54,809 bases of DNA from Candidatus Woesearchaeota archaeon. Its GTDB lineage: Archaea > Nanobdellota > Nanobdellia > Woesearchaeales > GW2011-AR9. Positions within the stretch are counted from its first letter, which is position 1, and each line of letters starts with the position of its first letter. The stretch lies in the NCBI GenBank assembly GCA_016185625.1, contig JACPND010000018.1, positions 1-54,809 on the forward strand, read 5' to 3'. The translations under genes and the position numbers were made by a program. This document shows positions 29,039 through 36,849 of the stretch, in pieces. The notes beneath the pieces were generated by a model, which did not search any database, had not been told where the DNA came from, and saw only the letters and a list, made by a program, of their open reading frames with translations.

Positions 29039-29061
29039 AGAATTATGCAACACAGCAGGTA

Positions 29062-29499
29062 CTATTTAAAGCTTTCTGGTGTTACTACTCCAGTGTAAGA
29101 TTTATTTTTCAGCAAGCTGCTCTTGTACTTTTCCGGCTGGAACGCCTGCATCCTTTTTATTCCCGGAAACAAACCAAGAATTGCTAACTTCTTCTCCACC
29201 ACCTTTTCATCCACTTTCTGATCATATCCTAAACACAAAACATCCGGCTTTTTCTCCTGGATGATGCGGAAATGATCGTCGGGATAGCCCAGCACGGCTT
29301 CGTCGACAAGGGATAAAGCTTGCACCGCCTCTAGCCTTTGCTGCTCGTTATGGCGTAGTTTTTTACGTTGTTTTCTCTTCGTATAATCTCGCGCCACAAC
29401 CACAATCAAATAATCTCCATATTTCTTCGCCTGTTCAAGATAGTTCAGATGTCCGGGATGCAGGATATCAAAGGTGCCGAAGCACATGACGGTTTTCAT
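29062..29499 (-). CDS. ribL: Archaeal FAD synthase/cytidylyltransferase-like nucleotidyltransferase
   Basis: MKTVMCFGTFDILHPGHLNYLEQAKKYGDYLIVVVARD. Confidence 0.88.
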   Translation of the reverse strand: MKTVMCFGTFDILHPGHLNYLEQAKKYGDYLIVVVARDYTKRKQRKKLRHNEQQRLEAVQALSLVDEAVLGYPDDHFRIIQEKKPDVLCLGYDQKVDEKVVEKKLAILGLFPGIKRMQAFQPEKYKSSLLKNKSYTGVVTPESFK

Positions 29500-29502
29500 G
29501 GT

Positions 29503-29775
29503 TTAATGTTTTGAATAGATGTTATCGTGATGATCGTAGTCTAAAAAGAAGACAATGTCAGTATTAGATTCATATTCGAATACTAATACAAATGATTTTG
29601 TGATGTGAACGCGCTTTTTATTTTTGAGGTTGTAACGAAGAGGCTTGTAATGGTCTGGATTCCCGCTTTCCACAATTTCTTTAATTTTCTTCAATATTGC
29701 CGTGAATGCAACGGGGTCTTTTTTCTTCAGTTTCGCCAGAATAGCATCCAAATTTGGCTTAATCTCATAATTCAT
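29503..29775 (-). CDS. RelE/ParE-like toxin
   Basis: YKPLRYNLKNKKRVHITKSFVLVFEYESNTDIVFFLDYDHHDNIY. Confidence 0.78.
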   Translation of the reverse strand: MNYEIKPNLDAILAKLKKKDPVAFTAILKKIKEIVESGNPDHYKPLRYNLKNKKRVHITKSFVLVFEYESNTDIVFFLDYDHHDNIYSKH

Positions 29776-29980
29776 GTTCTAAATAATGAAGAAATTTTTC
29801 TTTCGATGAGAATCTTTTTCCGGGTTCTTGCTTGATTTTCTCTAATTTTTCAAGATACTCCGGCCTGACTTGGTGGAGATCTTCATGGATTTCTTCCACA
29901 TTCTCTTCGATAAAGTGCAGTCTTTGGGCTATGGAGATTATTTCTTTGTGCAAATCGTATAAAGTGACTGCTTCAGTCAT
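29765..29980 (-). CDS. Cognate antitoxin
   Basis: 71 aa ORF overlapping the toxin by 11 bp. Confidence 0.65.
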   Translation of the reverse strand: MTEAVTLYDLHKEIISIAQRLHFIEENVEEIHEDLHQVRPEYLEKLEKIKQEPGKRFSSKEKFLHYLEHEL

Positions 29981-30038
29981 AGTATGTTAAACAAAGCAGT
30001 TCTTTATAAAATTTCCGTAGGAAAAAGTGATAAAATTT

Positions 30039-32174
30039 TCAAATGTATGAAAGCTCATTTTTTGCTTCTAACTTTGCTTTCCTAATCATTAACCTGACAT
30101 TATCCTTTTCTGCTTGGACTTCCACTTCTTCTATGATGATTTTTTTCCTGAACAGCGGACAATCCAACACCACGCTTTCAAACTCTCCGCCCTCCCCGGC
30201 GACATTGAGCGCATATTTTTTCTGTAATTCTTTTAGCTTCTCGATATCTTTTTCTGTAATGATTCTATTCAGCCAAGTTTTATCCAATCCTTCCGCCGCC
30301 ACCTGAGTAAAGATGAACCTGAATCCGGCCTGCAGCAGTTCAGACAACTGATTCTCCTGCGGCTTATGCCACAATGGAGCAAAGACCTTTAATCCAAGTT
30401 TATCACAGATTCTTTCGATGCGGTCGCGCTGATAGGTGGAAAACAAGGCGCCGGAAACCACGCCATCAAGGTGATACTTCTCTTTTGCTTTCTCCAGCGC
30501 CGTTTCTAAATCCGCCAATTCTTTTTCTTTCTCTCCCAATGTTTCCTGAATCAGAAGAGGAAGCCCCATCGCTTCGGCTTGCAGCTTCACCATTTCCACA
30601 CCCGCAGACTGGAACATGTAGGAATCAGGATTTTTTGAACGCATAGTAATCAGGCAGGCCAATTCATAATTCTGCTTCTGCATAATGTAGGCAGCGTAGG
30701 TGGAATCTTTCCCCGACGAAAATAACACGCCTAATTTAAGATTGCGGGTCGGATAAAAAGTCCGCAAATATGCCGATTTTGACGTGAATTTGTTTTTCTT
30801 CGCCAGTTTTCCCAGCGCCTGATCGAGACGAGAGCCATATTGGGCCGCTGTTTTCTTCCGTAACGCTATTTCTTGGGGAAGTCCCGCACCAAGAGCGATA
30901 TCACGCAATATCCATTTCCCAACGTCATCTTTTATTTTATAGCGTGAAGGGATTTTCAGCGCATAATCTACTAATTCCGTGTCCAGAAACGGCAAGCGCA
31001 ATTCTACGCCATGATGCATGGTAATCACGTCGTCACGATATAAATCCCGCTCATACATCTTCAATAATCCAGAAACACACTCCCGATTAATATTGCCCGA
31101 TTGTTTATGCCGTTCATATCCGGCAAAGATTTCCTCGCTGCCTAATCCGGAAAAGAGAACTTTGCAGCCGTCCTTTTTGGCCAATTCGCAGGCGAGATAA
31201 AAGGTTAAAGCCACGCCGACTTTCACCACGTTGGAATCTTCGATCAAAGGAACAATCTTTTTCAGGTACGCAGGAATTTCGTCGAGCTTGATGGTTCGAA
31301 TCTTTAATTTCAATCCTACTTCTTGGGCTGCTTTTTGCGCGGCAATAAGATCAGCTGCTGGCGTTTCGCTATCTAGGGCGGCGGTGTAACAGGTGAAATC
31401 GCAGCCCTGCTGCTTCAAATGATGTGCAATAAATGTCGAATCCACTCCGCCAGAGAACAGCAGTCCAAATTTCTTCTCCGGAATCCGTTTCTGAATTGCG
31501 TTAGCTAATAGAAGAGCCGTTTTCTGTTTTATTTTTTCATACGCATATTGATGTTCTGGCAGATAGGTGAAGAAAGGGCGCTGCGTTATGGTTAGTTTTT
31601 TATCTTTAATCTCGTACACCAAAATCTGCCGGGGATTCAGTTCCTGAATGTCGACGAAGCCAATCTTTTCCAACGCCTTTTTCTCTGACGCAAAGGCAAA
31701 AGAGTCAATATTGTGGCTATACCACAAAGGCTTCTCCCCCAGAAGATCACGAGCGAGATAAAGAGTATTATCATTCCAATACGCAAAGGCATAAACGCCA
31801 TCTAGTTCTTTGAGTTTATCACCATCATTTTTAACCAGAAAGGCATCCAAAAAGCGTAGCAGGACTTCCGCATCATTGGTGGCATTAAATTTGTATTTTT
31901 CATTCAATCCCTGCCAATTATAGATTTCACAGTTCGCAGCCAGAATTCCCTGGCCTTGGAGTGGCTGAGGAACATTTTCGACAACGGCGTGCAGGAGATG
32001 CCCCAGAGCATGATGGGATTTTTGTCGAGGAAGATCCATCAGCGTCCTGGCGTGAAAAATCGCGGGAGTGGCCAGACCGCAGCCATCTTTCCCGCGATTC
32101 TGCAGGAGAGCCAAGGCTCTCAAAACCTTTTCCACGGCTTCCGCATGATGAAACACTCCGACGATGGCGCACAT
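30039..32174 (-). CDS. Glutamine-hydrolysing asparagine synthase fused to Dph6-type diphthine-ammonia ligase/ATP-PPase
   Basis: MCAIVGVFHH...LLFSGGVDSTFIAHHL...LGVLFSSGKDSTYAAYIM...GEGGEFESVVLDCPLF. Confidence 0.9.
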   Translation of the reverse strand: MCAIVGVFHHAEAVEKVLRALALLQNRGKDGCGLATPAIFHARTLMDLPRQKSHHALGHLLHAVVENVPQPLQGQGILAANCEIYNWQGLNEKYKFNATNDAEVLLRFLDAFLVKNDGDKLKELDGVYAFAYWNDNTLYLARDLLGEKPLWYSHNIDSFAFASEKKALEKIGFVDIQELNPRQILVYEIKDKKLTITQRPFFTYLPEHQYAYEKIKQKTALLLANAIQKRIPEKKFGLLFSGGVDSTFIAHHLKQQGCDFTCYTAALDSETPAADLIAAQKAAQEVGLKLKIRTIKLDEIPAYLKKIVPLIEDSNVVKVGVALTFYLACELAKKDGCKVLFSGLGSEEIFAGYERHKQSGNINRECVSGLLKMYERDLYRDDVITMHHGVELRLPFLDTELVDYALKIPSRYKIKDDVGKWILRDIALGAGLPQEIALRKKTAAQYGSRLDQALGKLAKKNKFTSKSAYLRTFYPTRNLKLGVLFSSGKDSTYAAYIMQKQNYELACLITMRSKNPDSYMFQSAGVEMVKLQAEAMGLPLLIQETLGEKEKELADLETALEKAKEKYHLDGVVSGALFSTYQRDRIERICDKLGLKVFAPLWHKPQENQLSELLQAGFRFIFTQVAAEGLDKTWLNRIITEKDIEKLKELQKKYALNVAGEGGEFESVVLDCPLFRKKIIIEEVEVQAEKDNVRLMIRKAKLEAKNELSYI

Positions 32175-32307
32175 GGATTATATTCTCAAGTATATGGTTT
32201 AAAAATGTACGGGTTTAAAATGTGCGCATCATCTTAAAAAACGATACTTTTTTAAATAGAAATGATTTTTTCAGTTTCTTCATTATAGAGGTCAAGAAGA
32301 ACAGAAA

Positions 32308-33096
32308 GTGAACGAAATCAGCACAGCACAGGGAGTATTAGCAGATATTTCTGCACCAACGGGAATTAATCCGGAGGAGGATTTTCTTCGGCGGCGGACG
32401 ACTCGCTACTTACTGAACTTATATGACGGTGATCCGGAAAAACTCACCATGATTGGCCGGGTAAAGGAAAGGTTAGACTCTGTAGTCAATGACGTTCCTC
32501 AGCGAGAGTATTTCCATCAATTTTACAATAGGGAAAATGAGTCTGTTCCGCAAGGAGTGACCGGCCTCTACCTCTGGCCAGGGGGCCATCTGAGTATCCA
32601 CACCTGGCCGGAAAAAAAGATGGCGGCAATTGATGTTGTTGGCCATGGAGATGAAGACGACTTAGTCCAGCGGGTGAGAACAGTGTTGCCAGGAGAGTAT
32701 GAGATCATCTCAGAACAAGGCAGCAGGGATTCCTCACGAACTGTAGGAAGGCAGGTGACGGCTGATTTTATGCTTGGTGAAGGCAGACGACAGGGCGGCG
32801 CATCCGACATCGCATATTTGAGAGATGCAGACAGGGCGCTGGCGCTGCTGCAGAATATTTCGTCTGACTCCTGTTTTCACGTCGTGGGGAAAGTAGCCTA
32901 CGGCAGCGCTGAGGGCGTCGATGCGGCGGTGATTTTATCGGAATCGCATTTTAGCCTCCATTACGATCGGCAACACCGCCAAGCAAGGGTGGACATTTTT
33001 ACCTGTGGTGAGGAAGGCGATCCGCAGACTGGGTTGGAGTTGTTGAAAACGAGGCTGCAGGCTGAACCCCATCATGAAAAGAGTTATCGCCGTTAA
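32308..33096 (+). CDS. Tandem-domain S-adenosylmethionine decarboxylase
   Basis: GGHLSIHTWPEKKMAAIDVV (domain 1), ILSESHFSLHYDRQHRQARVDIFTCGEEGDP (domain 2); GTG start. Confidence 0.82.
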   Translation: MNEISTAQGVLADISAPTGINPEEDFLRRRTTRYLLNLYDGDPEKLTMIGRVKERLDSVVNDVPQREYFHQFYNRENESVPQGVTGLYLWPGGHLSIHTWPEKKMAAIDVVGHGDEDDLVQRVRTVLPGEYEIISEQGSRDSSRTVGRQVTADFMLGEGRRQGGASDIAYLRDADRALALLQNISSDSCFHVVGKVAYGSAEGVDAAVILSESHFSLHYDRQHRQARVDIFTCGEEGDPQTGLELLKTRLQAEPHHEKSYRR

Positions 33097-33133
33097 GGTG
33101 TGGTGTTCTTTTCTGGATGATTGTTTGTCTCTT

Positions 33134-34225
33134 TCAGCGCATGTGCAACTCTAGAATATCCTGATCCTGCAGGCTATGATTGAGCATCAATTTCTGCCCC
33201 GGAAACTTCGTCGAACGCCCCCACACCCGGGCAAACCGGAACTTACCTGCCAAATCCCGATGCAATTTGTTGCAGATATCCTGGATTGTCGCCCCCTTGA
33301 AAATAATCATGGGCTCATTCATGTCCGCTTCCCTGCTGGGCTCTTTCAGATAGATGCGCATGAAATTCAATTTTTGAAAAATCGTCTCTTTGAGCGTCTC
33401 CAGATTAATCTCTTTCTCCGCAGAGATGACCAGATCAGCATTTAACTCTTTCTTGACCTTATCAACTTTGTCAGCAGTCGCCAGATCAATCTTATTGATG
33501 CAGGTTATCGCCGGCAGGTATTTCTTGCTGCCTTCGATGATGTCAATGAAATCGTCAACCAGGATTGTGCTGCGGATCAAGACTTCGGCATTATTGATTT
33601 TGAATTCCTGCAGGATGCGTTTAAGTGTTGCATCATCGACGTCTAATTTCACTGTTTTTCCGATCTGGATGCCTCCTCGGGATGTTTTTTTGATATAGAC
33701 TTCGGGCTTGGTCTTATTCAACCGGATGCCAGATTCATGTACTTCGCGCAGAATGGCATGATACTGCTCAGGATTGTTGATATCCACTACCATCAGTACT
33801 AAATCGGCATTGCGTATGACCGCCAATACTTCCCTGCCACGGCCACGGCCGGAAGCCGCTCCGGCGACAACACCGGGAACGTCTAGAATCTGGATTTTCG
33901 CCTGCTTGTATTCCATGATGCCCGGAATGACCGTCAGGGTGGTAAACGCATACGCCGCCACTTCCGACTGTGCGCCGGTGAGCTTGTTTAATAAGGTCGA
34001 TTTTCCGGTGCTGGGGAAGCCCAATAAGAGAATGGTCGCGTCGCCGGACTTGCGGACGGAATAGCCATACTCAGATTTTCCGGTCTTGGAGCGGGCGGTC
34101 TGCTTCTCTCGGAGAATGGCCATTTTGGCCTTGACTAAGCCGATGTGTCCTTGCGTGGCCTTGTTGTATTTCGTCTTTTTGAGCTCGTCCTCAAGTTCCT
34201 TGATTTTCTGGTTATAGTCAGGCAT
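33134..34225 (-). CDS. DRG/Rbg-family GTPase with TGS domain
   Basis: LLGFPSTGKSTLLNKLTGAQSEVAAYAFTTLTVIPGIMEYKQAKIQILDVPG; start at MPDYNQKIKELEDE. Confidence 0.93.
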   Translation of the reverse strand: MPDYNQKIKELEDELKKTKYNKATQGHIGLVKAKMAILREKQTARSKTGKSEYGYSVRKSGDATILLLGFPSTGKSTLLNKLTGAQSEVAAYAFTTLTVIPGIMEYKQAKIQILDVPGVVAGAASGRGRGREVLAVIRNADLVLMVVDINNPEQYHAILREVHESGIRLNKTKPEVYIKKTSRGGIQIGKTVKLDVDDATLKRILQEFKINNAEVLIRSTILVDDFIDIIEGSKKYLPAITCINKIDLATADKVDKVKKELNADLVISAEKEINLETLKETIFQKLNFMRIYLKEPSREADMNEPMIIFKGATIQDICNKLHRDLAGKFRFARVWGRSTKFPGQKLMLNHSLQDQDILELHMR

Positions 34226-34297
34226 GGGAAAACAAGAGGGAATGGTTTTATTAATGTTACCGTAATTTTTATAAACCAGAGGAGAGCCAAATACTTT

Positions 34298-34831
34298 ATG
34301 ATCGACGAAGCCGTGCAAATCACGAAGAATTACGCCTATACTATCATTACGGCGGTAGTCATCCTGCTGATTGGCTTTGCCTTAGGGATTCTGGCCAAGA
34401 AGTTGGCCGCTCGCCTTCTTCGTGAAGTTGAATTGAATCGCATCATGCACAAAGTCAACGTCATGTACGATGTCGAGAGATGGATCAGCTGGATCATCTC
34501 CAGTGTTATTTATTTGATTACCTTTGTCTGGTTCCTGAAGCAGCTGGGGATTACCTCGACTGTGCTGTATATCGTTGTGGGAGCGATTTTCATGCTGCTG
34601 GTATTGACTATCATCGTAGGCCTGAAAGATGTCATCCCTAACTTTGTGGGCTGGATCTTCCTGCAGCGGCAGGATAAGGTGAAAGAAGGCAGCCGGATTG
34701 ATGTCAAGGAAATTGCCGGAACAGTGGAAAAAATTGGCTTTCTGGAGACGGAAATCAAGACTGATAATGAGGATATTTTATATGTGCCGAATGCTTTATT
34801 CTTAAAAAATAAATTTTGGGTGAAGAAATAG
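34298..34831 (+). CDS. MscS-like mechanosensitive channel protein
   Basis: GLKDVIPNFVGWIFLQRQDKVKEGSRIDVKEIAGTVEKIGFLETEIKT; TTTTTATAAA ~28 bp upstream. Confidence 0.8.
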   Translation: MIDEAVQITKNYAYTIITAVVILLIGFALGILAKKLAARLLREVELNRIMHKVNVMYDVERWISWIISSVIYLITFVWFLKQLGITSTVLYIVVGAIFMLLVLTIIVGLKDVIPNFVGWIFLQRQDKVKEGSRIDVKEIAGTVEKIGFLETEIKTDNEDILYVPNALFLKNKFWVKK

Positions 34832-34832
34832 G

Positions 34833-35125
34833 ATGAACCTAAAAAAAGATGCTTACGGCCAAGAGATTTTGGCCTATCTCGCCGGAAAAGAATTTTCTGA
34901 AGTTGTGGAAAGAGACGATGGCTTTATTGGTTTGTCTGGAGGTGCACCGGCCAGCTGAGAATTAGAATCAGGTTTAGAGATTATATTGGTGACTGGTTTG
35001 ATTATCTCTTGGTCTCTAAAAAAGAAATGAAAGATATTTTAAGCGGAACTGGCTGGAAAGTGAGAAGATTTATCAACTCTAACCAGCCAATGTATATCGC
35101 AATTATAGGGAAAGGCGTTGATTAG
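34833..35125 (+). pseudogene. SAM methyltransferase with internal deletion
   Basis: MNLKKDAYGQEILAYLAGKEFSEVVERDDGFI...then other frame IRFRDYIGDWFDYLLVSKKEMKDILSGTGWKVRRFINSNQPMYIAIIGKGVD*. Confidence 0.65.
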
Positions 35126-35143
35126 CGTAAAAAATATAACTTT

Positions 35144-35233
35144 AGAGAACTTTGAATAATCCCTATTTTGTATTAAAATTCAAAGTTCTTCTTAGAAGGG
35201 TTTGACAAATTGGATAGTTATTCAAACCCTTCT
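35144..35233 (-). repeat. Double-hairpin dispersed repeat, copy 2 (inverted)
   Basis: Reverse complement of 4822-4920 apart from a 10-bp duplication in copy 1. Confidence 0.9.
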
Positions 35234-35464
35234 TTACTTCTTTGTCTCTAATAACGAAATGATATCCCAAATCTGCGTCCGATGATAAGAAGAGACATCT
35301 TTGGAATTCAATTCCTCTAATTGGGAGAGGCATTTTTCCACGGCTAAAGATTTCCCCTCCTTAAGAACATTGATGATGCCCCCGATTTTCTCTTTGAACT
35401 TCTTGTTGATATCGGTATCCTCCTGCAGCAGTTCCAGTTGCTCGATGACCTCGATGTAGCTCAT
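35234..35464 (-). CDS. Hypothetical protein in ribosomal/prefoldin cluster
   Basis: 76 aa, overlaps prefoldin gene end. Confidence 0.65.
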   Translation of the reverse strand: MSYIEVIEQLELLQEDTDINKKFKEKIGGIINVLKEGKSLAVEKCLSQLEELNSKDVSSYHRTQIWDIISLLETKK

Positions 35465-35769
35465 TTTTTCATCTGGGCCAGAACTTCCTTCTGCACGGCA
35501 TCGATATTCTTCTGCAAGCTTTCTTCCTGCTTGGTAAAATTCCTGAAGTGGATCTCAGCAACTTCCTTTTTCTGCTGTAAATCCTTGAGAAGCGCATCTT
35601 TAGGCGCAGCAATCATGATCTTGCCGATGATTTTGTAGGCTTTATCGGTCGTTTTTGCTTCCGTTAAGGCGGAGTCAAATTCCGCCATTTGCTGCTGGAG
35701 CTGCTGTTTCTGCAGTTGCACCTGCTGGAGATTTTGCTGCAATAACTGCAACTGGTTGATTTTTTCCAT
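35461..35769 (-). CDS. Prefoldin beta subunit
   Basis: QQNLQQVQLQKQQLQQQMAEFDSALTEAKT...AYKIIGKIMI. Confidence 0.85.
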   Translation of the reverse strand: MEKINQLQLLQQNLQQVQLQKQQLQQQMAEFDSALTEAKTTDKAYKIIGKIMIAAPKDALLKDLQQKKEVAEIHFRNFTKQEESLQKNIDAVQKEVLAQMKK

Positions 35770-35770
35770 C

Positions 35771-35905
35771 TTACCGAGCCTTTACTTTAGCTGGCGTGCG
35801 TCGATCTTTATAGAGAATTTTTCCGCCGCAGTACGGGCAGCGTACTTTGGTCTTGGTATATTCGTCCTCAACTTTTTTTCCGCAGTCAAAGCAAAGATAA
35901 TACAT
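35771..35905 (-). CDS. rpoP: DNA-directed RNA polymerase subunit Rpo12/RpoP
   Basis: MYYLCFDCGKKVEDEYTKTKVRCPYCGGKILYKDRRTPAKVKAR*; not in the ORF track. Confidence 0.9.
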   Translation of the reverse strand: MYYLCFDCGKKVEDEYTKTKVRCPYCGGKILYKDRRTPAKVKAR

Positions 35906-35913
35906 GATGTACC

Positions 35914-36114
35914 TCAATAGGGAGTATAGGCCTTCCCCGAAAATTTAATGCGGCAATTGCGGCATTCCCAGATGCCGAGAGCCAGGCGTTTGATAGTGGT
36001 CTTACTGCACTGCCGGCATTTATGTTTCGCCCGCTGCAGCGCTTCAATCTCGCCGAATTTGTTGCGTACGCGTGGACCGTAACGGGTGCCAAATCGTTTG
36101 CTGGGAAGTGCCAT
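35914..36114 (-). CDS. rpl37ae: 50S ribosomal protein L37Ae
   Basis: KRFGTRYGPRVRNKFGEIEALQRAKHKCRQCSKTTIKRLALGIWECRNC. Confidence 0.92.
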   Translation of the reverse strand: MALPSKRFGTRYGPRVRNKFGEIEALQRAKHKCRQCSKTTIKRLALGIWECRNCRIKFSGKAYTPY

Positions 36115-36147
36115 GATAAGTTTTATTTTAAGGGAAAGTGAATGGAA

Positions 36148-36251
36148 CGGGGCTGCCCGGATTCGAACCGGGGTTCAATGGTTTCTTTCGCTTACATCTA
36201 TGGACATAAGCACCCAAACCATTAGTGATAGCCAGGCTACACTACAGCCCC
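36148..36251 (-). tRNA. tRNA-Pro(TGG) with a 30-nt intron at 37/38 (36183-36212)
   Basis: Acceptor GGGGCTG/CAGCCCC; anticodon stem AATGG/CCATT; loop TTTGGG|A; T-arm CCCGG TTCGAAT CCGGG. Confidence 0.9.
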
Positions 36252-36313
36252 AAGAGCCTATTTATAAATGTTGCGCTTAAAATGGGTGAATTTTATAAAG
36301 GTTTGGGGTGAAT

Positions 36314-36561
36314 GGCACTATCCGTTTTGTGAGTGATAGCTAGGCCAATGTGTGAGCTGAGAACTTTTATCATTAATGAGAATTTATTGGTACTTTCTCT
36401 CCTACAAGACCAACATTCTTTGGACGATACTTTCAGCAAGTCTAGTCACTTCGTTCTCTTCCGTAAGAAGGCTCCGAATGTCAATGAGGTTGGTGACTTT
36501 CCTAACGGAAAGGAAAGCACGAGGCGAACGGCCTGCCATCATTCACTTTTTGGATTGTGCC
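36314..36561. mobile_element. MITE-like element, same 24-bp left TIR as 51493-51655
   Basis: GGCACTATCCGTTTTGTGAGTGATAGCTAGGCC / GGCCTGCCATCATTCACTTTTTGGATTGTGCC; no TSD found. Confidence 0.8.
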
Positions 36562-36795
36562 GCATCTTCCAGAAAATTTATAACATATAGCCGTGTCAAG
36601 AGTGGTTCACGGCTTTATTTTATCCGGCTGGATGAACAGGGAAATGCCGAACACGCCGGAGAGCCATATTGCACCATCTGCAGCAAGATGAGTTTAGATG
36701 CAGGAATTGCCGAATTTGTATTATGGCATAAAGAAGGGATTACAGTGTACAAAACCAAAGAATATAATGAAAAGTCATTTGGGAGAAGCGGCTAA
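36562..36795 (+). pseudogene. Deaminase-like protein, C-terminal part only
   Basis: SRLYFIRLDEQGNAEHAGEPYCTICSKMSLDAGIAEFVLWHKEGITVYKTKEYNEKSF; N-terminal half absent. Confidence 0.65.
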
Positions 36796-36849
36796 CAAGA
36801 CTAATCGAGTATCTAAAACTTAATAAAACACTCTTTCTGCCGTATCTGC

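Larger units (their letters stand above)
28437..29057. mobile_element. IS-like relic bounded by 17-bp inverted repeats
   Basis: TGCTGTGTTGCATAATT (28437-28453) / AATTATGCAACACAGCA (29041-29057); encloses transposase remnant. Confidence 0.75.
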
